DNA of 64,000 bases from Dinoroseobacter shibae DFL 12 = DSM 16493 (GCF_000018145.1 NC_009952.1:868001-932000), one strand, 5' to 3'; shown: positions 44,355 to 54,369, numbered from the stretch's first letter. Numbers and translations: made by a program. The notes: generated by a model from the letters alone, not told the origin.

Positions 44355-46220
44355 ATGGCTGACTATTTCCTCGTCAAGACCCCGCTCACGCTGGAGAACT
44401 GCCTGTCCCATGACGGCGCGCTGGTTCTCGAACAACATGCCGAATTGCGCGCCATGCTCGAAGCGCGGGCGCCGGCGGCGGCGGGTCTGTTTGCCGAGCC
44501 CCTGATCAGCCGGGGCAACGACCAGGCGGCGGCGTCGGTGTCGTGGTACGGCGATGTGGATGGCCAGCCGGTGCCCCTGTCGCGGCTCGATTCCGCCTCG
44601 CGTGCAGAGGTGCAGGCACGGCTGCAGGCGCAGGTGACGCCGCTCCTGCCGCTGCTGGATGACCCGGAGGTCGGCGCGATGCTGTCGCGGGCGCTCTACA
44701 CGCTGGAGCCAGGTTCGATCGTGGCGGTCGACGGCACCCCGCTGTTGCTGAACTGGGGGATGTTGCCGGACGGGTTCGAGCGGGACCGCAGCGCGCGGGC
44801 CAATCATTTCGCGCAGACCCTGGGGGCGTTCGTGCCGTTCCCGGCGCCGCCGCCCCTCGGCCCGTCCGAAGCGCAGAAGTATCGCGAGGCGATCGCGGCT
44901 CCGCGGGCCGCGGCTGGCGACACAGGTCCCGCGCCCGCGACAGGTGCCGCTGCAGCCGCCGCCGCGACCGGCGGTATGGCGGCAGCATCGGCTGCCAAGG
45001 CCCCACCACCGCCCCCGTCCCCGCCGCCTGCCGAGGCGGAACCGCGCCGGGTGGGGCCGGGGGGCTGGGTGCCCCTGCTGGTGCTGACGGTGCTGGCCGC
45101 GGTCGTGCTGCTCTGGCTGTTGCTGCCGGGCACGCGGCTCTTCCCGAACGACCCGTCGGAACAGGCGATCTCGGACGTGGCGGCGGCGGAACTGGCCGAG
45201 GAGGTGAACGTCGCCCTGGAGGCGCGGCTGGCCAGCCTCCAGGCGGCGCTGGACGGGGCGCAATGCCGGGCGGATGGCACGTTGCTGATGCCCGACGGGA
45301 TGACCATCGAGGGCCTGCTGCCGCCCGACCCCCGTGATCCGAACGACCGCGCCGGGGCCATCGTGCCCGCCGATCTCACCCCGATCCTGCCGCCCGATCC
45401 CGCGCGGGTGGCGGTGCCGACAGCCACCGGCACGCTGGAGACGGCGAACCTGCTGGCGCTGGTCGATGCGCGCACGGCGCTGGTGATCGCGCAGACGGCG
45501 ACGGGCACCGGGACCGGGACGGGGTTCTTCGTGGGGCCGGACCTCCTGGTGACGAATTTCCACGTGGTTGAGGGGGCTGCCGCCGACAGCATCTTCGTGA
45601 CCAATGAGGCGCTGGGCGCCGTGCGCCAGGCGCAGTTGCTCAAGCAGTCGGGACCGTTGCAGGCCACGGGGGCGGATTTCGCCCTGCTGCGCGTGCCCGG
45701 GGCGAACCAGCCCGCGTTCGACATTCTGCAGGGCACCGAAAGCCTGCGGCTGCAGGCGGTGATCGCGGCGGGCTATCCGGGGGACATCCTGCGCACCGAC
45801 GCGCAGTTTTCCCAGTTGCGCGCGGGGGATCTGAGCGCTGTGCCGCAACTGGCGGTCACCGACGGGACGGTCAGTGTCGAGCAGGACATGGCGCCGCGCA
45901 ACACCCGCGTCGTGGTCCATTCCGCGCCGATTTCCACCGGCAACTCGGGCGGGCCGCTTCTGGACAGTTGCGGACGTCTGGTGGGGGTGAACACCTTCGT
46001 GGTGCAGGGCCCCTTGCGGAACCTGAACTTCGCGCTGGCCAGTCCCGAGCTGCTGGGCTTCCTGCAAGGGACGGGGGCTTTGCCCAATGTGGTTTCCAGC
46101 CCGTGCAGGCCGCAGGTCGCGCGCCCGTCGCCGCCGCCCGCCGTGGCGGCCTTGCCCGCGCCCGGGGCACCGGCGGAGGGCATCCCGGCCCTGCCGCTGC
46201 CCGGCGCGACGCCCGAGTAG
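44355..46220 (+). CDS. Membrane-anchored trypsin-like serine protease (srf-type cluster)
   Basis: The 621-residue protein has an N-terminal domain (residues 1-150) related to that of the next gene, an Ala/Pro-rich linker, one transmembrane helix (about 237-258, GGWVPLLVLTVLAAVVLLWLLL) and a C-terminal trypsin-like domain. Its triad is His403 in TNFHVVEG, Asp441 in GADFALLRV and Ser531 in TGNSGGPLLD. Topology therefore puts the first domain in the cytoplasm and the protease in the periplasm. It ends EGIPALPLPGATPE, a variant of the tail on the two secreted neighbours. The start at 44355 gives a normal N-terminus. DegP-like PDZ domains are absent. Confidence 0.88.
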   Translation: MADYFLVKTPLTLENCLSHDGALVLEQHAELRAMLEARAPAAAGLFAEPLISRGNDQAAASVSWYGDVDGQPVPLSRLDSASRAEVQARLQAQVTPLLPLLDDPEVGAMLSRALYTLEPGSIVAVDGTPLLLNWGMLPDGFERDRSARANHFAQTLGAFVPFPAPPPLGPSEAQKYREAIAAPRAAAGDTGPAPATGAAAAAAATGGMAAASAAKAPPPPPSPPPAEAEPRRVGPGGWVPLLVLTVLAAVVLLWLLLPGTRLFPNDPSEQAISDVAAAELAEEVNVALEARLASLQAALDGAQCRADGTLLMPDGMTIEGLLPPDPRDPNDRAGAIVPADLTPILPPDPARVAVPTATGTLETANLLALVDARTALVIAQTATGTGTGTGFFVGPDLLVTNFHVVEGAAADSIFVTNEALGAVRQAQLLKQSGPLQATGADFALLRVPGANQPAFDILQGTESLRLQAVIAAGYPGDILRTDAQFSQLRAGDLSAVPQLAVTDGTVSVEQDMAPRNTRVVVHSAPISTGNSGGPLLDSCGRLVGVNTFVVQGPLRNLNFALASPELLGFLQGTGALPNVVSSPCRPQVARPSPPPAVAALPAPGAPAEGIPALPLPGATPE

Positions 46221-46229
46221 GCGGGCACC

Positions 46230-47495
46230 ATGTTCGAAGCCTTCCTGACCAACACGTCCATCGAGGGGTTGCGCCCGCTCGGGACGGCGCCGCAGCGCTC
46301 CTACGAGCTGATCACCGGCACGGTGCGGGCCGAGATCGGCGCGGCGCCGGCGGCCCTTTTTGCCGAGCCGGTGGCGACGCAGTTCGGCGACCGGTTCGAC
46401 TGGTACGCGGCGGTGGAAGGCAAGGCGCAGCCCTTGGCCGACCTGCCCGAGCAGGACCGCGCACGGGCCGAGGCGACGCTCGCGGAGCAGATCGCGGAGG
46501 TCCGCGCACTTGCGGCGCGCTACAGCAGTGCCGAGAGCGCCGAGGAGCAGCGGCTGGGCGAGGCGCTGGAGAATGCGCTGTCCTATCCCGAGGACGGGGT
46601 GTTCGTGGTGTGGGGGCCGGATGGCGCGTTGCAGCCGGTTCTGGTGAACTGGGCCTGGGTGTCGGACAAGCAGGTGGTGGTGGAGGGCTCCTTGCGCGCG
46701 CCCGACGCGCGACCCGCGCCGAAGCCCGCCCCACCGCCCGTGGGCACGGGCCCGGCAGGCGCCGCGGGGGGCGCCGCGGCCACGGCGACATCCGAGCGGA
46801 TCTGGGCCGCGCCCCTCTGGCTGCTGTGGCTCCTGGGTCTGTTGCTGGCCCTGCTGCTGGCGGCGATCGTCTGGCTAATGGTGCCGGCCTGCGGGATCAG
46901 GACGCCCTTCACCCTGTCCTATTGCGAAGCGGCGGCCCAGAGCGATGCGGCCACCCGGCGCGGGCAGGTCCTGAAGGACCGGATCGCGATTCTGGAGCGG
47001 CAGATCGGCATCGCCGACCGGGCCTGCCAGCCCGACCCGAGGGACGGGCTGCCGATCCCGGACCTGCCGGCCCTGGCCCAACGCCCGCCCGAGGCGCTGC
47101 CCGATATCGACGCGCGCCGGTCCGAGGCCGGTGCAGAATTGGGCGATCTGACCTTCACCCTGGCCTGGGACGGGCCGGACGACCTCGATCTGTCGGTGAC
47201 CTGCCCGGCGGGGGTGACCGTGTCCTACCTGCGGCGCGATGCCTGCAACGGGCAACTGGACGTCGACAGCAATGTGGGCGCGCCGGTGGACAAGCCGGTG
47301 GAGAACATCTTCTTCACCGGGCCCCAGGGCGGGGTCTACGAGATCCGCGTGCGGATGTATTCCTCGCGCTCCGGGGGGGGCGATACGCCCTTTCAGGTCC
47401 AGATCCGCGCGGCCGACAGGGTTGAAAACCTGACCGGGATCGTTTCAGGTCAGAACAGGGACTGGCAGCAGTCCTACAATTACGGGGGGCAGTGA
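46230..47495 (+). CDS. SrfA-position membrane protein with DUF2135/YfaP-like C-terminal domain
   Basis: The 421-residue protein has an N-terminal domain sharing the LFAEP...WY.DVDG/AVEGK...PVLVNW pattern with the upstream protease, a Pro-rich linker and one transmembrane helix (about 190-220, WLLWLLGLLLALLLAAIVWL). A periplasmic coiled coil follows. The C-terminal beta-domain (LAWDGPDDLDLSVTCPAG, then GQLDVDSN and ENIFFTGPQGGVYEIRV) is of the DUF2135/YfaP kind. It lies immediately before srfB with a one-base overlap, the place occupied by srfA in enterobacterial srfABC operons. True homology to SrfA is not certain from sequence alone. Confidence 0.75.
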   Translation: MFEAFLTNTSIEGLRPLGTAPQRSYELITGTVRAEIGAAPAALFAEPVATQFGDRFDWYAAVEGKAQPLADLPEQDRARAEATLAEQIAEVRALAARYSSAESAEEQRLGEALENALSYPEDGVFVVWGPDGALQPVLVNWAWVSDKQVVVEGSLRAPDARPAPKPAPPPVGTGPAGAAGGAAATATSERIWAAPLWLLWLLGLLLALLLAAIVWLMVPACGIRTPFTLSYCEAAAQSDAATRRGQVLKDRIAILERQIGIADRACQPDPRDGLPIPDLPALAQRPPEALPDIDARRSEAGAELGDLTFTLAWDGPDDLDLSVTCPAGVTVSYLRRDACNGQLDVDSNVGAPVDKPVENIFFTGPQGGVYEIRVRMYSSRSGGGDTPFQVQIRAADRVENLTGIVSGQNRDWQQSYNYGGQ

Positions 47496-50400
47496 TGCTG
47501 CAAGACCGCGCCAAGCGGCTGAGACGGCTGGTATCCTTGGGCGACGAGATCACGCTGGTGCCCTATTCTGGCATCCAGATCCTCGATTTCGGGTTCGATA
47601 TCAACGCGCTGGATATCCGGTCCTTTCGTTTCATCGAACGCCCCGAGGGCGCGGCCGAGGGCCGTCATCGCACGCTCTATCCCCTGACCGGGGAGGCTGA
47701 GCGCGATGCGCCGATCCTCGCGGCCACCACGCCGGAGGATGACGAGTATTCCGTCCGGCCCCTCGCCGCACTGGAGCCGTTTCTGGAGAAATGGGTGCCG
47801 ATCCCGGTGCTGCGGTTGAAAAACCAGCGCGGGGCAGGGGGCGAGGAGCTTTACGATCCCGGCCCGTCCTCCTGGGCGCGGCTGCGGACGGTGGAATTGC
47901 CCCAGCCCGATCCGGAGACCGGCCATACCCACCGGGTGCAGATCGCGCTCGACACCGCGCTCAGCGACCAGGACCAGAGCGCCCACTATGTCGCCCCCGA
48001 ACGCGCCGACAGCGAGAAGCCGCGCGAGTTCCGGCTGGTCTCTGACCCCGGTGCGATGAGCTGGTTCCTGCAGCGGCTGGAGGCGGACGAGGACGGCAAT
48101 GCGGTCGATCTGCAGCTCTGGGTGTCGGACTGGCTCAAGGAGATGTTCCTCGACTTCAAACGGGCCGAACGCCCCGGGCGATCGATCTCGGAAGAAAACC
48201 TGCCGCATATGTTCGAGCATTGGGCGCGCTACCTGTCGTACCTTCAGGTGATTCAGCGCGCCGTGGCCCCGCCCAAGATGCGCTTTGCCAACACCGTCGC
48301 GCCGCGCGATGCGGTCGCCCCGGTCGAGGTCGACCTGGTGCTCGACATCGGCAACTCGCGGACCTGCGGCATTCTGATCGAGCGCTTCCCGGGCGAGACG
48401 CGGGTCGACCTGACCCGGTCCTTCCCGCTGGAGATCCGCGACCTGTCTCGTCCGGAGTTCCATTATTCGGGCCTCTTCGAGAGCCGGGTGGAGTTCGCCG
48501 ACCTGCGCTTCGGCGACGAGCGCTACGCGTCGCGGTCGGGTCGGCGCAACGCGTTCATGTGGCCCAGCTTCGTGCGCATGGGGCCCGAAGCCGTGCGGCT
48601 CGTGCAGGCCGAGGAGGGGACAGAGACCCTGTCGGGCCTGTCCTCGCCCAAGCGGTACCTTTGGGATGATGACGCGGTGTTGCAGGACTGGCGGTTCCAG
48701 AACCACCACGACCCCAACAACCTGCCGCGCCCGGTGCGCGCGGCCATGCGGCACCTGAACGAGGCGGGCGACGTGCTGGCCCAGGTCAAGACCGAGATCG
48801 GGCTCAACCTGCGCAAGCCGAAAAAGACCACGCCGCTGACCCCGGCGATCCGGCCGCGGTTCTCACGCTCCTCGCTTTTCGGGTTCATGCTGGCCGAGGT
48901 CATTGCCCATGCCATGGTGCAGATCAACGATCCGGCCTCGCGCTCGCGCCGGTCGCAGTCTGACCTGCCGCGGCGGCTCAACCGCGTGATCCTGTCCCTG
49001 CCCACGGCGACCTCGGTGCAGGAACAGGCGATGATCCGGTCGCGGGTCTCGGGCGCGCTGACCCTGGTCAAGGAGATGCTCGGCACCAAGGACGGCACCA
49101 GCACCATCGCGGTCGAGGGCAAGCCCGAACTGCTGGTGGATTGGGACGAGGCGAGCTGCACCCAGCTGGTCTATCTTTATTCCGAGCTGACCCAGAAATT
49201 CGATGGCCGGATCGACACGTTTCTCGACCTCAAGGGACAGCCACGTCCGGACCCGGCAGGCGGCGAGAGCCCGTCCCTGCGGCTGGCCTGCATCGACGTG
49301 GGCGGGGGGACCACGGACCTGATGGTCACCACCTATCGCGGCGAGGACAACCGGGTGCTGCATCCCGAGCAGACCTTCCGCGAAGGGTTCCGCGTGGCGG
49401 GCGACGACCTGGTGCACCGGGTGATCAGCGCCATCGTCTTGCCGCGGCTGCAGGATTCCATCGCGCAGGCGGGCGGGCAGTTCGTGGCCGAGCGGATGCG
49501 GGAGCTTTTCGGCGGCGATATCGGCGGGCAGGAACAGCAGACCGTGCAACGGCGAAGGCAGTTTTCCATCCGGGTGCTGGTGCCGCTGGCCGAGGCGATC
49601 CTGTCGGCCTGCGAGGATGCCGAGGAGGCCGACCGCATCGACATCCCCGTGGCGGATGTGCTGGGCCTCGTGCCCACGCCGGTTGGCGAAGAAGGCGATG
49701 AGGAAGGCCACGAAGACGCGTCGCCGCAGGTGACCGACGAGATCCTCGACTATCTCGAAAAGCCCGCGACGCAGCTGGGCGCCGAGGGCTGGCGGCTTGC
49801 GGACATGGTCCTGAGCGCCAGCCGCGAAGACCTCGACGCCATCGCGCGGGAGGTGTTCCAGAAGGTGCTCGGCAACATGTGCGAGGTGATCGACCATCTC
49901 GGCTGCGATGTGGTGTTGCTGACGGGCCGTCCCTCGCGGCTGCCGGCGGTGCGCGCCATCGTCGAGGAAATGCTCGTGGTCCCGCCCCATCGCCTGATCT
50001 CGATGCACCGCTACAAGACCGGCAACTGGTACCCGTTCCGCGATCCGGTCAGCCAGCGGGTGGGCGATCCGAAATCCACCGTGGCCGTGGGCGGGATGCT
50101 GATTGCACTGTCCGAGAACCGCATCCCGAACTTCAAGGTCACCACCGGCGCGTTCCAGATGAAATCCACCGCCCGTTTCGTGGGCGAGATGGACACGAAC
50201 GGCCAGATCCCCGAGGGGCGCATGCTGTTCGAGGATCTCGATCTGGATGCCAGGAAATCCGCGCAGGATCCCACGGCGATCGTCCGCATGCACTCGCCGG
50301 TCTATATCGGCGCGCGCCAGTTGCCGCTGGAGCGCTGGACGACCACGCCGCTCTACCGGCTCGACTTCGCGAATGACAGCATCGCGGGCAAGATCAAGCT

Positions 50401-50620
50401 GCCGGTTAAGGTCGAACTGGTCCGCGAGGACGATGATTTCGACGAGGCCGAGACCAGCCTGGAAAAACTGCGCGCCGAACGGGTGCGCGAGGTGTTCCGG
50501 GTGGATGCGGCCGAGGATGCCGAGGGCACGATGATCAAGAACGACGACGTGGTGCTGTCGCTGCACACGCTCGGGTTCGAGGATGAATACTGGCTCGATA
50601 CCGGCGTGTTCCGGATCTGA
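47495..50620 (+). CDS. srfB: SrfB-family actin/Hsp70-fold ATPase
   Basis: The 1041-residue protein matches the SrfB family and shows an actin/Hsp70-type nucleotide fold: phosphate-1 loop VLDIGNSRTCG from Asp284, phosphate-2 loop IDVGGGTTDLMV from Asp601 and adenosine motif LLTGRPSRLPAV near 809-820. Roughly 280 residues precede the fold. No signal peptide or membrane helix is seen, so it is cytoplasmic. It begins at the ATG at 47495 that overlaps the previous stop, and srfC follows after 19 bases. In Salmonella the gene was found as SsrB-regulated; the molecular role remains unknown. A chaperone or filament-forming role beside the SrfC GTPase is inference. Confidence 0.92.
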   Translation: MLQDRAKRLRRLVSLGDEITLVPYSGIQILDFGFDINALDIRSFRFIERPEGAAEGRHRTLYPLTGEAERDAPILAATTPEDDEYSVRPLAALEPFLEKWVPIPVLRLKNQRGAGGEELYDPGPSSWARLRTVELPQPDPETGHTHRVQIALDTALSDQDQSAHYVAPERADSEKPREFRLVSDPGAMSWFLQRLEADEDGNAVDLQLWVSDWLKEMFLDFKRAERPGRSISEENLPHMFEHWARYLSYLQVIQRAVAPPKMRFANTVAPRDAVAPVEVDLVLDIGNSRTCGILIERFPGETRVDLTRSFPLEIRDLSRPEFHYSGLFESRVEFADLRFGDERYASRSGRRNAFMWPSFVRMGPEAVRLVQAEEGTETLSGLSSPKRYLWDDDAVLQDWRFQNHHDPNNLPRPVRAAMRHLNEAGDVLAQVKTEIGLNLRKPKKTTPLTPAIRPRFSRSSLFGFMLAEVIAHAMVQINDPASRSRRSQSDLPRRLNRVILSLPTATSVQEQAMIRSRVSGALTLVKEMLGTKDGTSTIAVEGKPELLVDWDEASCTQLVYLYSELTQKFDGRIDTFLDLKGQPRPDPAGGESPSLRLACIDVGGGTTDLMVTTYRGEDNRVLHPEQTFREGFRVAGDDLVHRVISAIVLPRLQDSIAQAGGQFVAERMRELFGGDIGGQEQQTVQRRRQFSIRVLVPLAEAILSACEDAEEADRIDIPVADVLGLVPTPVGEEGDEEGHEDASPQVTDEILDYLEKPATQLGAEGWRLADMVLSASREDLDAIAREVFQKVLGNMCEVIDHLGCDVVLLTGRPSRLPAVRAIVEEMLVVPPHRLISMHRYKTGNWYPFRDPVSQRVGDPKSTVAVGGMLIALSENRIPNFKVTTGAFQMKSTARFVGEMDTNGQIPEGRMLFEDLDLDARKSAQDPTAIVRMHSPVYIGARQLPLERWTTTPLYRLDFANDSIAGKIKLPVKVELVREDDDFDEAETSLEKLRAERVREVFRVDAAEDAEGTMIKNDDVVLSLHTLGFEDEYWLDTGVFRI

Positions 50621-50639
50621 GCCGCGGGAAGGAGAGAGC

Positions 50640-53318
50640 ATGTCCGACGCAAACAGTCTCGCAGAACGCTGCACGCAGGTTGCGGAGCTGTCCGTGGAGG
50701 CGCTCGACTGGATCGGGGATGCGGAGAATGCCGACCAGGTGCGCGGGCGGGAGAAGACCCTCGCGCAGCTACTGCGCCAATCCAAGCGGCGGGCGAAGAA
50801 GCTGTCGCGCTCGGCCCGCACCCGGATGTCGGTCAGTGTGTTCGGACCGTCCCAGGCGGGCAAGTCCTTCCTGGTGTCGGTGCTGGCGCGGCCGGCGGAC
50901 GGGCGGCTGACGGCGGATTTCAACGGGCCGGGCGGCAAGCTCGATTATATCAGCGAGATCAACCCCGAGGGCGAGGGCGAGTCGACGGGGCTGGTGACCC
51001 GCTTCACCATGTCCAAGGATCCCACGCCCGAGGGGTTCCCGATCAAGCTGACCCTGCTGTCGGAGGCGGATCTGGCGCGCACCATCGCCAATTCGTTCTT
51101 CAACGATGGCAGCGACGAGGAACCCGTGCCGGACGCCGCCCAGATGGCCGCCCATTTCGATGCCCATCGCGGCCGGGTCGGGAGCGTGGATGTCCCCGGC
51201 ATGACCGAGGACGAGGTGTTCGAGATCGGGGATTACTTCGCCGCCAGCTTCGGGCGCGCCGCGGCCAGCTACAAACCATTCTTCGAGGAAGCCGCGGCCA
51301 TGGCGCCGAAGATGGCCCTGCCCGACCGGGCGGCCTTCCTGTCGATCCTCTGGGGCGGACACGAGGCGTTCACCCGGCTCTATCTGCAACTGGCCGAGGC
51401 GCTGGCGCGGATCGACGGTGCGGCGGAGGTGTTCGCCGGGCTCGACGCGCTGACCCCGCGGGAGACCTCGATCATCGACGTGAAGACCCTGCACGGGCTG
51501 TTCGACGGGGCGGCGGCGGACACGCTGCAGGTCCGGACCCCGGGAGGCAAGGTCGTGGCCCTGCCGCGGGCGGAGGTTTGCGCGCTGGCCGCGGAGCTGG
51601 TCTTCCCGATGGAAACGCAACCCAGCCCGCTTTTTGCCGAGACGGACCTACTGGACTTTCCCGGCGCGCGCAACCGCTTCGAGCAGCCGCTGGCCAAGAC
51701 GCTCGCCAAGCCCGAGGAGACCGTCAGCCAGCTTTTGCTGCGCGGCAAGGTGGCGTATCTCTTCGACCGCTACGTGGAGAACCAGGAAATCACCTCCATG
51801 CTGCTTTGTGTGCCCGACAGCAACATGGAAACGCTCGACCTGCCAGGGCTCGTGGAGAACTGGATCGGGATGACCCATGGCGTGCGTCCCGCCGACCGGG
51901 CCGAGACCGACTGCATCCTGTTCTTCGTGATGACCAAGTTCGACAAGCACCTGGGCGAAAGTGCCGCCGGCGGTGGCGAGGCCACCCGGTTCGAGCGGCG
52001 CATGGACGCGAGCCTGCTGCAGCCCTTCGGTGGCAAGATCGATGACAGCTGGGTCAATCAGTGGACCCCGAACCAGCCGTTCCAGAACTGCTATTGGCTG
52101 CGGAATCCCAACTATTTCGTCGAGGGTCTGATCGAATATGACGAAAACCAGCGCGAGCTGGGCATCCGGGCCGAGAAACAGGCCCGCGTGGCGGAGCTGA
52201 AGGCGGGCTGCCTCGCCGCCGACCCCGTGCAGCGGCATTTCGCGGAGCCGGAGGCGGCCTGGGACGCGGCGCTGACCCTGAACGATGGCGGGGTCGGGTA
52301 CCTGACCGGGAAGCTGACCAAGGTCTGCAAGCCCGACAGCAAGCTGCGCCAGATCAAGACCCAGGCCGAGAAGATCATCCGCGAACTGGAGCTGGAGCTG
52401 TCCGGTTTCCATGTCTCGGACGATTTCGAGAAACGCGAGGCCGAGAAGCGGCTGGCGGCGGCGGAAATCATCGACTGTCTTGAGCTGACCCTGTCCAACC
52501 ACCGGTTCGGGGCGTTTCTGGGCGCGCTCTGCGTCGATCAGGACATGGTGCAGGAGCGGATCGCGCGTGTGCCCAGCTCGATCCGGATCTCCAGTGCGGT
52601 GTCGGCCGCCGCCGCCGAGCGGCCCGCCGCCGTGGCCGCCGGTGCGCCCGCCCGCCCCGGCCGGCCCGCGCGGCCCGGGCGCCCGGCCCGGCCCGCGGCG
52701 GTTGCGCCGACCGAGCCTGCCGCGGAGGAAGAGCCTGCAAGCGCGCCGAACATCCGCACCATGACGCCGGAGCAATTCCAGGCCGACACGGCCATCGAGC
52801 TGTGGGTCGAGGGGCTCAAACGCTTCCGCGAGGATGCGCGCCTGCTGGAGGCGCTGGCCCTGACGCCTGAAGCCGCCGCCCACCTGGTGACCGAGTTGAT
52901 CCACGGGCTGCGCCGGACCGGGGTGCGTGACGCCATGATCGCCGATCTCGGCAAGATCGCCTATGGCAACACCGTCGACCGGCAGGCTGCCCCAGCCTCG
53001 ATCGTCTGTGCGGAGGCGATCAACCGCTTCGTCCATACGCTCGGGGCCGAACGCCTGCCGCCGGAGGCGCGCCCCCAGGTCGAGACCGACACCGGCCCGC
53101 GCCCCGTCTTCGCGCCGCGACCCGCCCCGGATCGGTTGGACGGTCTGCCGGAGATCCCGCGCGCCTCGGCCGAGGAGACCTGGACAGACTGGGTGTTCAT
53201 GCTCGAGGCGCTGTTTGTCGGCAATGCCGGGGACACCGATGCGGGGGAGATCAACCAGGAACAGAACCGCCGCATGGGCCGTATCCTCAAGGGTCTCGCC
53301 GGGGAGGCAGCCGCATGA
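50640..53318 (+). CDS. srfC: SrfC-family dynamin-like GTPase
   Basis: The 892-residue protein is of the SrfC (Virul_Fac) family. GTPase motifs are G1 GPSQAGKS at 69-76, G3 DFPG from Asp339 and G4 TKFD at 432-435, with a long insertion between G1 and G3. A helical stalk-like region (about 560-650) and an Arg/Pro/Ala-rich linker (about 660-700) follow, then a C-terminal helical domain. The ATG at 50640 has AAGGAG upstream. The frame from 50583 only overlaps srfB. The stop overlaps the next gene by four bases. Dynamin-like proteins remodel membranes; here the target could be the inner membrane proteins coded beside it. Confidence 0.92.
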   Translation: MSDANSLAERCTQVAELSVEALDWIGDAENADQVRGREKTLAQLLRQSKRRAKKLSRSARTRMSVSVFGPSQAGKSFLVSVLARPADGRLTADFNGPGGKLDYISEINPEGEGESTGLVTRFTMSKDPTPEGFPIKLTLLSEADLARTIANSFFNDGSDEEPVPDAAQMAAHFDAHRGRVGSVDVPGMTEDEVFEIGDYFAASFGRAAASYKPFFEEAAAMAPKMALPDRAAFLSILWGGHEAFTRLYLQLAEALARIDGAAEVFAGLDALTPRETSIIDVKTLHGLFDGAAADTLQVRTPGGKVVALPRAEVCALAAELVFPMETQPSPLFAETDLLDFPGARNRFEQPLAKTLAKPEETVSQLLLRGKVAYLFDRYVENQEITSMLLCVPDSNMETLDLPGLVENWIGMTHGVRPADRAETDCILFFVMTKFDKHLGESAAGGGEATRFERRMDASLLQPFGGKIDDSWVNQWTPNQPFQNCYWLRNPNYFVEGLIEYDENQRELGIRAEKQARVAELKAGCLAADPVQRHFAEPEAAWDAALTLNDGGVGYLTGKLTKVCKPDSKLRQIKTQAEKIIRELELELSGFHVSDDFEKREAEKRLAAAEIIDCLELTLSNHRFGAFLGALCVDQDMVQERIARVPSSIRISSAVSAAAAERPAAVAAGAPARPGRPARPGRPARPAAVAPTEPAAEEEPASAPNIRTMTPEQFQADTAIELWVEGLKRFREDARLLEALALTPEAAAHLVTELIHGLRRTGVRDAMIADLGKIAYGNTVDRQAAPASIVCAEAINRFVHTLGAERLPPEARPQVETDTGPRPVFAPRPAPDRLDGLPEIPRASAEETWTDWVFMLEALFVGNAGDTDAGEINQEQNRRMGRILKGLAGEAAA

Positions 53319-54355
53319 TCGCCCTGCGTCCGGACCCCGCCCATCCCCGTGGCGGATATGCCGAGCTTTCCCTCGATGCTGCCGTCCTCGATGGCGACGC
53401 GGCGGCGGTCGAGGTGTTCGACCTTTATGGCGAGCGGTTCCTCGGCCCCGAGGGCTGGCAACCCGAACGCCATGCCTTCGGGCCTTATCCGATAGATCGG
53501 GCCGAGGGCAGCGCCAGGATCGTGGTGGGCCCGGAGATCGTCGACAAGCTCGAAGAATTCGCGGCCCTGCGCCTGACCGTGGGCGGCGTGGTGACCGAGC
53601 TGAGCTGGCCCGAGCAGATCGTGCATTCCCCCAAGGCCGCGACCTCGGACACGGCGATCAAGGTGGGCGATGCGCCGGCACCTGCCGCCCCCGCGGCCCC
53701 GATCCGCATGGCCGAGCCCGAGCCGGAGCCCGCACCGGAACCGGAGCCGACCACCCCCCTGACGGAGCCGGAAGCGGACACGCCCCCGGAGCCCGAAGCG
53801 GCCGACACCGACGAGACCGAAGAAAAATCGTTGAAACTGCCGCTTGTCCTGGGCGGTCTGGCGCTGGTCGGGGCGGCGGCGGTGGCTGCCTTCTTCCTGC
53901 TGCAACCGGAGGAGGTGGTGGAGACCCCGCCACCGCCCCCCGCGCCTGCGCCCGCCCCGGCGGCCACCGCGCCCGATCCCTGTGCGCCCGCTGAACTGGA
54001 AGCCCTGGCCTCTCAGGGTTTCGGCGCGCTCGGCCCGGCCTTGCGCAATTGCGGCGGCGCGGTCAGTGCCGACACTGCGCTGGGGCTGTTGGAAGAGGCC
54101 GTAGCGCAGAACGACCCGGCAGCACTGGCATTCTTCGGCACGCTTTACGATGCGGCCCAAACCGACGCGGTGATCGAGGAACAGATCGGCCTGACGCTGG
54201 GTGATGATCCCGCGCGGGCCGCGGAATACTATGCCCGCGCGCGGGATGCCGGGTCGGCGGAGGCCGAAGCGCTCTTGTCCTCTGTCTGCCTGACCCTCAT
54301 GCTGAAGACCGACACCCTCAGCGCCAGCGCGCGCGAAGATTTCTGCGGAAACTGA
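53315..54355 (+). CDS. Single-pass membrane protein with Pro/Glu linker and Sel1-like C-terminus
   Basis: The 346-residue protein has an N-terminal cytoplasmic beta-rich domain (1-110) and a Pro/Glu-rich stretch of alternating EPEPEP units (130-175). One transmembrane helix (about 178-200, LPLVLGGLALVGAAAVAAFFLL) precedes a periplasmic helical region (DPAALAFFGTLYDAA, then DPARAAEYYARARDAGSAEA) resembling Sel1/TPR repeats. It starts inside the srfC stop (ATGA), so it is translationally coupled to the GTPase. Its inside-out architecture resembles the protease and SrfA-position proteins. No recognised family covers the whole length. Confidence 0.8.
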   Translation: MIALRPDPAHPRGGYAELSLDAAVLDGDAAAVEVFDLYGERFLGPEGWQPERHAFGPYPIDRAEGSARIVVGPEIVDKLEEFAALRLTVGGVVTELSWPEQIVHSPKAATSDTAIKVGDAPAPAAPAAPIRMAEPEPEPAPEPEPTTPLTEPEADTPPEPEAADTDETEEKSLKLPLVLGGLALVGAAAVAAFFLLQPEEVVETPPPPPAPAPAPAATAPDPCAPAELEALASQGFGALGPALRNCGGAVSADTALGLLEEAVAQNDPAALAFFGTLYDAAQTDAVIEEQIGLTLGDDPARAAEYYARARDAGSAEAEALLSSVCLTLMLKTDTLSASAREDFCGN

Positions 54356-54369
54356 AAAGGCCAGCCTTG

